From Musa acuminata AAA Group (lineage: Eukaryota > Streptophyta > Magnoliopsida > Zingiberales > Musaceae): 64,000 nt of DNA. The position numbers and the translations under genes are program-made. Of the stretch, positions 19,324 through 31,352 are shown one piece after another (position 1 is the first letter of the stretch; every line of letters starts with the position of its first letter). Location of the stretch: NCBI RefSeq assembly GCF_036884655.1, contig NC_088355.1, positions 24,087,501-24,151,500 of the forward strand. Direction: 5' to 3'. The notes under the pieces were generated by a model. That model saw only the letters and a list, made by a program, of their open reading frames with translations. It did no database searches and was not told where the DNA came from.

Positions 19324-21381
19324 ATGAAGATAACATGCTGGAATGTTCGCGGACTTAATAAGTCGGAGAAATGTTGGGAGCTCAACAGAATAATCAAGTC
19401 TGCCGCATGTGATATTGTTATTCTAGTGGAAACAAAAATTAAACAATCGCGCGTTCAAGCTCAAAAGAATTTAATATGGCCGGACGCAGAACTGTTTACC
19501 AATGACTCAAATGAAACTTTTGGTAGAATATGGGTCTTATGGCATCCTAACTCTATTAATGCTTGGTTTATTTATGCTACTGATCAATTCATTCATCTTA
19601 AGGTAGAGGACAAAAAGAATGGTTGTCAATTCAATTTCACTAGTATATATGCTTCAAACAGTATGCAAGAAAGAAATACTGTTTGGTCTGACCTGACTAA
19701 TATTGTAAATGGCTATCTCAATGTACCTTGGATTGTTCTTGGAGACTTTAATACTGTTCGGTACACAAATGAAAAAAACGGGGGTAGACAACTTTCAGAA
19801 AGCCAGCTTCAAAGGTTTAATAATTACATTAATACTGCAGTATTGTTTGATATGAAATCTGTGGGTAATTGGCTATCCTGGAGTAATCAAGGTGCTGCTA
19901 ACAGAAAAGTAATGGCTCGACTTGATAGGTGTTTGATTAATCTTGAATGGTTAACAGTTTACCCAGATTCACTTCTTGAGTATGGTGCTCCTTTGTTTTC
20001 TGATCATTCTTTAATGTATATACACGCAGACAAAGCGATACCAAGGGGTAAGAAACTGTTTAGATTCTTTAACATGTGGAGTACTCATCCTCAATTTCTT
20101 GATGTTATCAGATCTATTTGGAATGTTAATGTGCATGGATCGCCCCCTTACATCTAATGTCAAAAGCTCAAAGCCTGTAAAGCAGCACTAAAGGAGTGGA
20201 ATACAAATACCTTTGGCAATATTACCACCAGAGTTCAATTTTGTAGAAAGGAACTAATGTCATTGCAACATGAGCTGCAACTTCAGCCAAATGATGAGAA
20301 TATTATCTATAAAGAGATAGAAGCCAGAAATAACTTCATGCAAGCCTTAAAACAGGAGGAAAGTTTTGCAAAGCAGAAGTCTCGACATTATTCGCTTACA
20401 CAAGGGGATTCCAATACTAAATTTTTCTATGCTTCAATTGCTACTCGAAGGGCTGTTAACCGTATCAGCAAATGCAGAGACAAAGATGATAATCTTATTG
20501 AGAATTTAGATTAGGTTAAAGCACACACAGAGCAATTTTTTTATTCCTTACTCAATCAAGATGGGAAACCTAATAACATTCATGTGGAGCCGACTATAAA
20601 ACTTGATTCGGAAGCTATTTCAATCCTCAATGCCCCAATTACAGATGACGAAATTGTATGTGTTGTCTTTAAGTCACCAAAGCACAAAAGCCCAGGTCCA
20701 GATGGATTTCCAACTGAATTTTACCAAACTCCTTGGTCTATTATTGGAAATGATATGATCAAGGCTTGCCAACATTTTTTCTCTTCAGGTCATATTCTTA
20801 GAGAGATGAATTGCACTTTTATTTCTTTAATTCCGAAGAATGCAGGGGCTGACTCACTAGAGAACTATCGACCCATGTCATTATGCAACTTTATTTACAA
20901 GATCATCTCTAAAGTATTGGCAAATAGAATGCAAAAGGTAATACACAAGATCATTAGCCCAAATCAGGCTGCTTTGATCAAAGGGAGAAGTATACATCAT
21001 AAAATTTTGCTTGCTAATGACTTGGTCAAAGATTTGCAATCAAAAGCAAGAGGGACAAAAATATGTTTTAAAGCTTATTTACGGAAAGCTTTTGATTCAG
21101 TTAATAGGAAATTTATCTATAAGATGCTCCTCGATATGAACTTTCCACAGCAATGGGTTAATTGGATTCAATCTTGCTTGGAAACTCTAAAGTTTTCGAT
21201 ACTCTTAAATGGCTCACATATTGCTTTTTTTGGGAGCACGAATGACATCCGACAAGGTGATCCACTCTCTCCGTATCTCTTTACTATTGCGATGGAAGGA
21301 CTTAGCTGTATGTTGGAACACATAGTCTTAAATGGCAGCATTAAGGTACCCATTGCTGGTTCTATTCATATATCACATATA
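19324..21381 (+). pseudogene. LINE-b ORF2, 5' part (endonuclease and RT fingers)
   Basis: Frame preserved relative to LINE-a, with stops at 20155-20157 (TTA to TAA) and 20512-20514 (GAG to TAG). The endonuclease motifs CWNVRG, GDFN and SDH are present. RT motifs NYRPMSLCN and IRQGDPLSPYLF are present, but the first catalytic Asp has become Tyr (KAYLRKAFDSV). It stops just before FADD, at the triple insertion starting at 21382. Confidence 0.88.
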
Positions 21382-22276
21382 GGAATTTTAAAGGCAAGGA
21401 ATTGGCTAATCAAACACATTTCGTATGCAATCTCTTCTGGAACTAGTACTAATATGTGGTACGATCCTTGGGTGAATGGGAAGAGTATATTTCAATTATA
21501 TGGCGACAGAATACGAAAAGATCTTGGGGCTCCCAAAGATTGGAAGGTTTCCGAGTTCATCGCTAACGGTACTTGGTGTCTCCCTAATCCTATTTCTCCT
21601 GAAATGTTATCACTTTGGCCGACTATCATAGCTATTCGAATCAGGAACAACTCTTCAGATATACTTATTTGGCCTCATGACAATGGTAAATTTAGTGCCA
21701 CATCCGCATGGAATCAAATTAGGCAAAGAAATAACAAGTGGGTCCCAAGCAGTTGGACATGGGATCGACCGGGATCACAAAGACACTCCTTATGTACATG
21801 GCAGGTCCTTCTCAATAAACTACCTACAATAGACAATATGAAAAGAAGAGGTATCTATCATGTTAACCGATGCTCCCTTTGTTTGCAAAAAGAAGAAACT
21901 GTTGACCACCTCTATTTTGCTTGTGATTATACAAAATGGATATGGAAGGAGATTCTCCAGCGATTTGAACTCAATAGACTGCCGCAACCAAACTTGCACC
22001 AAGAACTAGGCGACCTTATGCAATGTTTCTCAAGAAAAGGGCCTCTTACACAACTGGCAAAGGTTATTTTCAGATGTGCTATTTGGTGGATGTGGAAGGA
22101 GAGATGTAATAGAATCTTTGAATGTCAACACACAAACAATGCTCAGCTCTTGAAAAAGATTATTAGAGACTCAAGATCCTGTATGGAGCATGAACTCAAA
22201 ACCGAGCACTTCACCCGAAGAGAAAAAGATATTTTTATCAAATTTAATTTTGCTATTAGCTAAAGATCTTGGGAAT
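21382..22276 (+). pseudogene. X1: ORF2 C-terminal fragment, no 3'UTR
   Basis: Begins GGAATTTTAAAGGCAAGG, codes for the last ~290 residues of ORF2 (zf-RVT motif CSLCLQKEETVDH) and ends 13 bases after the stop, in GATCTTGGGAAT. There is no A tail: X2 begins at once. It happens to be in frame with the LINE-b RT, so a 559-codon chimeric open frame (20584-22263) results, without the FADD motif. Confidence 0.85.
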
Positions 22277-23449
22277 TTTTGCAAAACAAATGTTCCTTAT
22301 GGTCACATTGGGTTTCTGCTAAGTATCTCTCAAAGGAATCAATATGGGAAATTTCAACAAGAACATACCACTCTGCAGCTTTGAAAGGAATTTTAAAGGC
22401 AAGGAATTGGCTAATCAAACACATTTCGTATGCAATCTCTTCTGGAACTAGTACTAATATGTGGTACGATCCTTGGGTGAATGGGAAGAGTATATTTCAA
22501 TTATATGGCGACAGAATACGAAAAGATCTTGGGGCTCCCAAAGATTGGAAGGTTTCCGAGTTCATCGCTAACGGTACTTGGTGTCTCCCTAATCCTATTT
22601 CTCCTGAAATGTTATCACTTTGGCCGACTATCATAGCTATTCGAATCAGGAACAACTCTTCAGATATACTTATCTGGCCTCATGACAATGGTAAATTTAG
22701 TGCCACATCCGCATGGAATCAAATTAGGCAAAGAAATAACAAGTGGGTCCCAAGCAGTTGGACATGGGATCGACCGGGATCACAAAGACACTCCTTATGT
22801 ACATGGCAGGCCCTTCTCAATAAACTACCTACAATAGACAATATGAAAAGAAGAGGTATCTATCATGTTAACCGATGCTCCCTTTGTTTGCAACAAGAAG
22901 AAACTGTTGACCACCTCTATTTTGCTTGTGATTATACAAAATGGATATGGAAGGAGATTCTCCAGCGATTTGAACTCAATAGACTGCCGCAACCAAACTT
23001 GCACCAAGAACTAGGCGACCTTATGCAATGTTTCTCAAGAAAAGGGCCTCTTACACAACTGGCAAAGGTTATTTTCAGATGTGCTATTTGGTGGATGTGG
23101 AAGGAGAGATGTAATAGAATCTTTGAATGTCAACACACAAACAATGCTCAGCTCTTGAAAGAGATTATTAGAGACTCAAGATCCTGTATGGAGCATGAAC
23201 TCAAAACCGAGCACTTCACCCGAAGAGAAAAAGACATTTTTATCAAATTTAATTTTGCTATTAGCTAAAGATCTTGGGAATGATGCCAAATAATGTACCC
23301 ACAGATAGTTATAGTCTACAGCATGTGTAGTCATAACTATCGCATTAGCACTCTATGAGTTACTTGGCTTTGTCTATGACTTGTATAGATAAAGCTATTT
23401 GTAGAAACTTTACACATAATGAATTTTACTTTTACTTACCAAAAAAAAA
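22277..23449 (+). pseudogene. X2: ORF2 C-terminal fragment with 3'UTR and A tail
   Basis: Starts TTTTGCAAAACAAATG (equivalent to about 8033 in LINE-a), contains the last ~330 ORF2 codons without a stop, the 3'UTR with its hairpin, and about nine A. X3 follows directly. Confidence 0.85.
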
Positions 23450-23626
23450 GATCTTGGGAATGATGCCAAATAATGTACCCACAGATAGTTATAGTCTACA
23501 GCATGTGTAGTCATAACTATCGCATTAGCACTCTATGAGTTACTTAGCTTTGTCTATGACTTGTATAGATAAAGCTATTTGTAGAAACTTTACACATAAT
23601 GAATTTTACTTTTACTTACCAAAAAA
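23446..23626 (+). repeat. X3: LINE 3'UTR only
   Basis: AAAGATCTTGGGAATGATGCC to CTTACC and six A: exactly the 3'UTR from just after the ORF2 stop, with the same hairpin. It differs from the X2 3'UTR at very few places (for example TTAGCTTT for TTGGCTTT). Confidence 0.85.
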
Positions 23627-24078
23627 CAATTGCAGATGATTTACTTATCTTTCTCCAAAATTAACCAACTTCAGTAAAGAACCTGGCTACTATTATGAAT
23701 GACTTTGGTATGATTTATGGACTTTAGTTAAATCATGAGAAAAGTAAAGTATATATGAGCCCTTACGTTGAGGATAAGATCTTTATTGCACAAACTTTGC
23801 GGGTTAGTGAGGGAAGCTTGCCAGTTCCTTATTTGGGTCTCCCGCTCATATCCACAGGCATTCACAAAACCAACTGTCAGCATATCTTACAAAAAATAAA
23901 GAATAGAATCTCTTCTTGGAAAAATAGGTTTCTATCAAAAGCAGGACGACTCGAACTCATCCGTTCGGTATTGCAATCCTATTCTATATATTGGTGTAAT
24001 GCATTTCTTCTGCCTGCTGAACTTCTCCAAGATATTGAACGGTTATTAATGAACTTCTTCTGGAATGGCACAAATGAT
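23627..24078 (+). pseudogene. LINE-b ORF2, RT palm segment
   Basis: Continues LINE-b with TTGCAGATGATTTACTTATC (the A-D-D of FADD) through SPYVEDKIFIAQTL and YLGLPLISTG to FFWNGTND. In-frame stops stand soon after FADD (CAAAATTAACC, and a further TAG). It ends in GGCACAAATGAT (24067-24078), the duplication made by LINE-c. Confidence 0.88.
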
Positions 24079-24258
24079 ATTTTTTTGGTAAGTAAAAGTA
24101 AAATTCATTATGTGTAAAGTTTCTACAAATAGCTTTATCTATACAAGTCATAGACAAAGCCAAGTAACTCATAGAGTGCTAATGCGATAGTTATGACTAC
24201 ACATGCTGTAGACTATAACTATCTGTGGGTACATTATTTGGCATCATTCCCAAGATCT
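24079..24258 (-). other. LINE-c 3'UTR and A tail
   Basis: Plus strand ATTTTTTTGGTAAGTAAAAG starts at the target duplication, i.e. CTTACC plus a short A tail on the element strand. The 3' hairpin is at about 24186-24221. Confidence 0.85.
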
Positions 24259-27200
24259 TTAGCTAATAGCAAAATTAAATTTGATAAAAATATCTTTTTC
24301 TCTTCGGGTGAAGTGCTCGGTTTTGAGTTCATGCTCCATACAGGATCTTGAGTCTCTAATAATCTCTTTCAAGAGCTGAGCATTGTTTGTGTGTTGACAT
24401 TCAAAGATTCTATTACATCTCTCCTTCCACATCCACCAAATAGCACATCTGAAAATAACCTTTGCCAGTTGTGTAAGAGGCCCTTTTCTTGAGAAACATT
24501 GCATAAGGTCGCCTAGTTCTTTGTGCAAGTTTGGTTGCGGCAGTCTATTGAGTTCAAATCGCTGGAGAATCTCCTTCCATATCCATTTTGTATAATCACA
24601 AGCAAAATAGAGGTGGTCAACAGTTTCTTCTTGTTGCAAACAAAGGGAGCATCGGTTAACATGATAGATACCTCTTCTTTTCATATTGTCTATTGTAGGT
24701 AGTTTATTGAGGAGGGCCTGCCATGTACATAAGGAGTGTCTTTGTGATCCCGGTCGATCCCATGTCCAACTGCTTGGGACCCACTTGTTATTTCTTTGCC
24801 TAATTTGATTCCATGCGGATGTGGCACTAAATTTACCATTGTCATGAGGCCAAATAAGTATATCTGAAGAGTTGTTCCTGATTCGAATAGCTATGATAGT
24901 CGGCCAAAGTGATAACATTTCAGGAGAAATAGGATTAGGGAGACACCAAGTACCGTTAGCGATGAACTCGGAAACCTTCCAATCTTTGGGAGCCCCAAGA
25001 TCTTTTCGTATTATGTCGCCATATAATTGAAATATACTCTTCCTATTCACCCAAGGATCGTACCACATATTAGTACTAGTTCCAGAAGAGATTGCATACG
25101 AAATGTGTTTGATTAGCCAATTCCTTGCCTTTAAAATTCCTTTCCAAGCTGCAGAGTGGTATGTTCTTGTTGAAATTTCTCATATTGATTCTTTTGTGAG
25201 ATACTTAGCAGAAACCCAATGTGACCATAAGGAACATTTGTTTTGCAAAAGATCCCACAATTGCTGTACCAAACATGCTTGATTCCAATCTCTAGTATTT
25301 CTCAAATTTAGCCCCCCTTCATCTTTCGGTTTGCAAATACTATCCCAATTTACCATATGCATTGCCTTATCATTTGTGCCATTCCAGAAGAAGTTCATTA
25401 ATAACCGTTCAATATCTTGGAGAAGTCCAGCAGGCAGAAGAAATGCATTGCACCAATATATAGAGTAGGAGTGCAATACCGAACGGATGAGTTCGAGTCG
25501 TCCTGCTTTTGATAGAAACCTATTTTTCGAAGAAGAAATTCTATTCTTTATTTTTTGCAAGATAGGTTGACAGTGGGTTTTGTGAATGCCTATGGATATG
25601 AGCGGGAGACCCAAATAAGGAACTGGCAAGCTTCCTTCACTAACCCCCAAAGTTTGTGAAATAAAGACCTTATCCTCAACGTAAGGGCTCATATATACTT
25701 TACTTTTCGCATGATTTAACTGAAGTCCAGAAACCATACCAAAGTCATTCATAATAGTAGCCAGGTTCTTTACTGAAGTTGGTTCATTTTGGAGAAAGAT
25801 AAGTAAGTCATCTGCAAATGTTATATGTGATATATGAACAGAACCAGCACTGGGTACCTTAATGCTGTCATTTAAGACTGCGTGTTCCAACATACAGCTA
25901 AGTCCTTCCATCGCAATAGTAAAGAGATACGGAGAGAGTGGATCACCTTGTCGGATGTCATTCGTGCTCCCAAAAAAACCAATAGGTGAGCCATTAAAGA
26001 GTATCGAAAACTTTGGAGTTTCTAGGCAAGATTGAATCCAATTAATCCATTGCTGTGGGAAGTTCATATCAAGGAGCATCTTATAGATAAATTTCCTATT
26101 AACTGAATCAAAGGCTTTCCTTAGATCAACTTTAATGCAGATTTTTGTCCCTCTTGCTTTTGAATGTAAATCTTTGACCAAGTCATTAGCAAGCAAAATG
26201 TTATGATGTATACTTCTCCCTTTGATGAAAGCAGCTTGATTTGGGCTAATGATCTTGTGTAATACCTTTTGCATTCTATTTGCCAATACTTTGGAGATGA
26301 TCTTGTATATAAAGTTGCATAATGATATGGGTCGATAGTTCTCTAGTGAATCAGCCCCTGCATTCTTCGGAATTAAAGAAATAAAAGTGTAATTCATCTC
26401 TCTAAGAATATGACCTGAAGAGAAAAAATGTTGGCAAGCTTTGATCACATCATTTCCAATAATAGACCAAGCAGTTTGGTAAAATTCAGCTGGAAATCCA
26501 TCTGGACCTGGGCTTTTGTGCTTTGGTGACTTAAAGACAACACATACAATTTCGTTATCTGTAATTGGGGCATTGAGGATTGAAATAGCTTCCGAATCAA
26601 GTTTTCTAGTCGGCTCCACATGAATGTTATTAGGTTTCCCAGCTTGATTGAGTAAGGAATAAAAAAATTGCTCTGTGTGTGCTTTAACCTCATCTAAATT
26701 CTCAATAAGATTATCATCTTTGTCTCTGCATTTGCTGATACGGTTAACAGCCCTTCGAGTAGCAATTGAAGCATAGAAAAATTTAGTATTGGAATCCCCT
26801 AGTGTAAGCCAATGCTGTCAAGACTTCTGCTTTGCAAAACTTTCCTCCTGTTTTAAGGCTTGCATGAAGTTATTTCTGGCTTCCGTCTCTTTGTAGATAA
26901 TATTTTCATCATTTGGCTGAAGTTGCAGCTCATGTTGCAATGACATTAGTTCCTTTCTGCAAAATTGAACTCTAGTGGTAATATTGCCAAAGGTATTTGT
27001 ATTCCACTCCTTTAGTGCTGCTTTACAGGCTTTGAGCTTTTGACATAGGATGTAAGGGGGAGATCCATGCACATTAACATTCCAAGCAGATCTGATAACA
27101 TCAAGAAATTGAGGATGAGTACTCCACATGTTAAAGAATCTAAACGGTTTCGTGCCTCTTGGTGTCGCTTTTTCTGCGTGTATATACATGAAAGAATGGT

Positions 27201-27879
27201 CAGAAAACAAAGGAGCACCATACTCAAGAAGTGAATCTGGGTAAACTGTTAACCATTCATGGTTAATCAAACACCTATCAAGTCGAGCCATTATTTTCCT
27301 GTTAGCAGCACCTTGATTACTCCAGGAGAGCCAATTACCCACAGATTTCATATCAAACAATGCTGCAGTGTCAATGTAATCATTAAAACTTTGAAGCTGA
27401 CTTTCTGAAAGTTGTCTACCCCCCACTTTTTCATTTGTGTACCGAACAGTATTAAAGTCTCCAAGAACAATCCAAGGTACATTGAGACAGCCATTTACAA
27501 TATTAGTCAGGTCAGACCAAAGAGTATTTCTTTCTTGCATACTGTTTGAAGCATATATACCAGTGAAATTGAATTGACAGCCATTCTTTTTATCCTCTAC
27601 CTTAAGATGAATGAATTGATCAGTAGCAGAAATAAACCAAGCATTAATAGAGTTAGGATTCCATAAGACCCATATTCTACCAAAAGTTTCATTTGAGTAA
27701 TTGGTAAACAGTTCTGCGTCCGGCCATATTAAATTCTTTTGAGCTTGAACGCGCGATTGTTTAATTTTCGTTTCCACTAGAATAACAATATCACATGCGA
27801 CAGACTTGATTATTCTGTTGAGCTCCCGACATTTCTCCGACTTATTAAGTCCGCGAACATTCCAGCATGTTATCTTCAT
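24259..27879 (-). pseudogene. LINE-c ORF2 with two nonsense codons
   Basis: Same 1206-codon frame as LINE-a ORF2. Stops: codon 354 (CGA to TGA, 26818-26820), between endonuclease and RT, and codon 900 (TGG to TGA, 25180-25182), after the RT. Endonuclease, RT (with FADD) and zf-RVT motifs are otherwise intact. The first open part could still give a free endonuclease domain of about 353 residues. Confidence 0.92.
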
Positions 27880-27917
27880 TAGTAATAAACAAATGAAAAG
27901 GTAGTAAGGTATTCATC

Positions 27918-29444
27918 CTACGACTTTGGATGGATTGTACCATCCTTTTTCTTATCCTTCGGTTTTGTATTTTCTTCCCGCACAATATCCTTACCTTTTA
28001 TGGCTTTATTCTTATATTTATCCACTTCATCGACAGCTTGCAGATTTTTAAACTTTAAAGTACCTTGAATCATGTGGTCTTGATTGGCAGGGTTTGTTGA
28101 AGCTCGATAAGATTGTTGCAGCACAATATCCTGGATAGTACTTGTTGGAGCAGCGTGGCTAGAGAGGTTTGTTGGGGCATGAGTTTGTTGAGTCGGAATA
28201 TCCTTGTTGGCGATGTTTGTTGTGGCCTGAGTTTGTTGAGGAAGAATATCGTTGCTGGCGAGATTTGCTTGGGCCTGAGTTCGTTGAGCTATTGTGGATG
28301 GATCCGATGATATTAGAAGAGATGAAGTTCCTGACTTATGTTTCTCCTGTCCACTAGTACCATGGGAAACCTCTATTGTGGAAGGCTCTGACATTATAGG
28401 AAGAGATAAAGTTTTGGAATTGTCCCTCTGTCCGCGGTGCTTTCCTTGCGAGTCGGAATGCTCAATAGTTTTCGCCACCATCGGTGCTACTGCCATTAGA
28501 GAAGAATCACTTTGTTGCTGAGGTGCTTGACGTGGTCGATAGACCTTTGTGGTTGGTTGTGGGGTTTGCTGACAAGCTCCATTTGCATGACCAAAAGATA
28601 AGCAACGCTGACATCGTTGTGGCTTCTAGGAATATGAGACATGTACCTTCCGAGTGTTCCCGTCAAGATCGCGATAGAAAACTTCATTAGGAAGATCTTC
28701 ATCGGAAGAAACCAGCACACATGCTCGTGCAAATGCTAATCTCGTCTGAGCTGCTGTTGCTTTGTCGATGTAGAGTGGCTGTCCCAGAGTGCTGCATAAC
28801 TTTGCAATAAAACGTCGACTCCAAAGATGTAGAGGCAGTCCTTGAAAGGATACCCATAATGGAATAGACTGTTGGCTATCTAACTCCAAACGGACATCAG
28901 GAGACCAACGTCGTAAAATCATTGGATGACCGCGGATAGTCCAGAATCCTTCGAGGATTCGTTGCAAATCTTCTTCAGAGTATAGCTTGCAAACAAAGAA
29001 TCCGTTCTCCAGCATATGAAGATCAAATGACGATATTCCCCATCGAGTTTTGATAAATGAGGATAATGGGAAATAAGATGTTTTGAGACCTACCACATAG
29101 CCAACAATCGCCATTGACCATGTCTCAATAAGCTCTGCTGAATCAGCAGTCTCGTATACAGCAATCTTCTTATCAGCCTGAACTTCTGGCGTAATGAATT
29201 CCAAGCTTAGATCTGGACTTCCAACCGGAGCCTTGAATAGGCTAGTCCAAGGCCGAGGGTCATTGGAAATTAGAGCAGGCTGCCGCGATCTAGAGCGCGA
29301 CCTGCTTCGATGCTGCTTCATCGAAGGAGTTTCTCTCTGGAGAGGATATGGTGGAGGAGCAACTTGAGGGATAACGGTAGGGAGTCTTGCCATCGTTTCA
29401 ACCCTCCCGCCACCATCGCCAGCCCTAGGGGCCGTCGATGCCAT
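27918..29444 (-). pseudogene. LINE-c ORF1 with one nonsense codon
   Basis: 508-codon frame like LINE-a. W273 is a stop (TGG to TAG, 28626-28628), just before the zinc knuckle. A product would keep the DUF4283-like domain but lose the knuckle, the Q/T repeats and the basic tail. Confidence 0.92.
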
Positions 29445-29780
29445 GTTTGATCCCTCTTCTGGTCACCGCTACAGAATCGTCACCATAGGGAAAAGTCACC
29501 GCTGCAGAATTTCAGATCGTCGCTACAGTACCGTCGCCCTAGATCTGGTCGCCGCTGCAGTGTCGTCTCCACTACAGTACCGTCGAATCAGATCTGGTCG
29601 CGCTGCAGTGTCGTCGGTGCTACAGTACGTCGACCTAGATCTGGATCTGGTCGCCACTGCAGTGTCGCCGCCGCTACAGTACCGTCGCCCTAGATCTGGT
29701 CGCCGCTGCAGTATCGTCACCGCTATAGTACCGTCGGATGCGGCGCTGCAGTGTCGCCGCCGCTACAGTAACGATGAAGA
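29445..29780 (-). promoter_or_regulatory. LINE-c 5'UTR monomers
   Basis: AGATCT at 29541, 29590, 29637 and 29692 marks four ~49-bp monomers plus a partial one at the 5' edge. The layout is as in LINE-a but with fewer units. Confidence 0.8.
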
Positions 29781-29792
29781 GGCACAAATGAT

Positions 29793-31132
29793 AAGGCAAT
29801 ACATATGGTAAATTGGGATGGCATTTGCAAACCGAATGATGAAGAGGGGCTAAACTTGAGAAATACTAGAGATTGGAATCAAGCATGTCTAGTACAGCAA
29901 TTGTGGGATCTTTTGCAAAACAAATGTTCCTTATGGTCACATTGGGTTTCTGCTAGGTATCTTTCAAAGGAATCAATCTGGGGAATTTCAACAAGAACAT
30001 ACCACTCTGCAGCTTGGAAAGGAATTTTAAATGCAAGGAATTGGCTAATTAAACACATTTCTTATCCAATCTCTTTTGGAACTAGTACTAATATGTGGTA
30101 CGATCCTTGGGTGAATGGGAAGAATATATTTCAATTATATGGCGACAGAATACGAAAAGATCTTGGGGCTCCAAAAGATTGGAAGGTTTCCGAGTTCATT
30201 GCTAACGGTACCTGGTGTCTCCCTAATCCTATTTCTCCCGAAATGTTGTCACTTTGGCCGAGTATTATAGCTATTCCAATCAGGAACAACTCTTCAGATA
30301 TACTTATTTGGCCTCATGACAATGGCAAATTTAGTGCCACATCTGCATGAAATCAAATTAGGCAAAGAAATAACATGTGGGTCCCAAGCAGTTGGACATG
30401 GGATCGACCGGGATTACAAAGACATTCCTTATGTACATGGCAGGCCCTTCTCAATAAACTACATACAATAGACAATATAAAAAGAAGAGGTATCTATCAT
30501 GTTAACCGATGCTCCTTTTGTATGCAACAAGAAGAAACTGTCGACCACCTCTATTTTGCTTGTGATTATACAAAATGGATATGAAAGGAGATTCTCCAGC
30601 GATTTGAACTCAATAGACTGCCGCAACCAAACTTGCACTAAGAACTAGGCGACCTCATGTAATATTTCTCAAGAAAACGGCCTCTCACACAACTAGCAAA
30701 GGTTACTTTCATATGCGCTATTTGGTGGATGTGGAAGGAGAGATGTAATAGAATCTTTGAATGTCAACATACAAACAATGCTCAGCTCTTGAAAGAGATT
30801 ATTAGAGACTCAAGATTCTGTATGGTGCAAGATCTCAAAACGGAGCACTTTACCCAAAGAGAAAAAGATATTTTTATCAAATTTAATTTTGCTATTAGCT
30901 AAAGATCTTGGGAATGATGCCAAATTATGTACCCATATGTAGTTTTGATATATCTGGATAAATATTTTCTATGTTGACTATAATTAAGAGTTATAGTCTA
31001 CAGCATGTGTAGTTATAACTATCGCATTGACACTCTATGAGCTATTTGGCTTTGTCTATGACATGTATAGATAAAGCTATTTGTAGAAACTTTACATATA
31101 ATCAATTTACTTTTACTTACCAAAAAAAAAAA
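29793..31132 (+). pseudogene. LINE-b ORF2 3' end and 3'UTR
   Basis: Continues LINE-b from AAGGCAATACATATGG: ICKPNDEEGLNLRNTRDW, a stop after FSATSA (TGG to TGA, about 30350), further stops in the zf-RVT part, and the end of ORF2 at about 30900. The 3'UTR holds an extra AT-rich stretch (about 30944-30990) absent from LINE-a, also seen in LINE-e, so it marks the old subfamily. It ends in about 11 A at 31122-31132. Confidence 0.85.
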
Positions 31133-31166
31133 CCTTAACTCCCCCTATCTATATGCCATAATTGAG
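31133..31166. repeat. Scrap of Copia-B internal sequence
   Basis: CCTTAACTCCCCCTATC and the following TATGCCATAATTGAGA match 63649-63684, the stretch just inside the polypurine tract of Copia-B2. It is wedged between the LINE-b A tail and a broken Gypsy LTR, so this junction is rearranged. Confidence 0.6.
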
Positions 31167-31340
31167 AGAAACCCTATAAATTGCCATATATTCCTCCTCT
31201 TTTGATAAGCAATAGATGAATCTTATCTGTAGCCTTTTTTGAGCAACAACTTGGAGGGAGGAACCCCTATAGAGTTTCAAGTAGGCCGATCCCCTAAAGA
31301 GATCAACCCCATGTTTAGAATCTGCAAGGGTTCTAACACC

Positions 31341-31352
31341 TGGTATCAGAGC
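31341..31352 (+). other. Primer-binding site of Gyp-1R
   Basis: TGGTATCAGAGC two bases after the LTR end TTCTAACA; primed by initiator Met-tRNA. Confidence 0.9.

Larger units (their letters stand above)
21382..23626 (+). mobile_element. Head-to-tail triple of 5'-truncated LINE copies
   Basis: Three LINE 3' ends stand in the same orientation at one site of LINE-b: X1 (21382-22276), X2 (22277-23449) and X3 (about 23446-23626). X1 and X2 are almost identical and match the young subfamily, not their host. The host reads ...TCACATATA before and CAATTGCAGATGA after, i.e. it is cut once with no obvious target duplication. Template jumping during reverse transcription is one explanation; successive insertions or recombination are others. 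Confidence 0.85.
24079..29780 (-). mobile_element. LINE-c: full-length LINE inserted into LINE-b
   Basis: 5702 bp on the minus strand, flanked by the 12-bp duplication GGCACAAATGAT (24067-24078 and 29781-29792). Both ORFs keep the exact LINE-a lengths (1527 and 3621 bp) but hold three nonsense changes, all readable as G:C to A:T transitions. It lies opposite to its host and to X1-X3, so the 3' ends face each other across 0.45 kb. Confidence 0.93.
17371..31132 (+). mobile_element. LINE-b: old full-length LINE, three pieces
   Basis: Pieces: about 17371-21381 (5'UTR, ORF1, ORF2 to just before FADD), 23627-24078 (RT palm and thumb), and 29793-31132 (zf-RVT, 3'UTR, A tail). They are separated by a triple LINE insertion and by LINE-c. 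Joined, they would be about 5.8 kb, the normal length. It has many more differences and stops than copies a, c, d and f, so it is older. No target duplication was found: the right flank is a Copia-like scrap and the left is Gyp-1L. The 5' edge is uncertain by some tens of bases. Confidence 0.85.

Noticed and set aside
28113..28732. Frames antisense to LINE ORF1 (also seen opposite the other copies)
   Set aside because: They are mirror frames of the Q/T repeats and knuckle region. They recur in each copy only because ORF1 is conserved.
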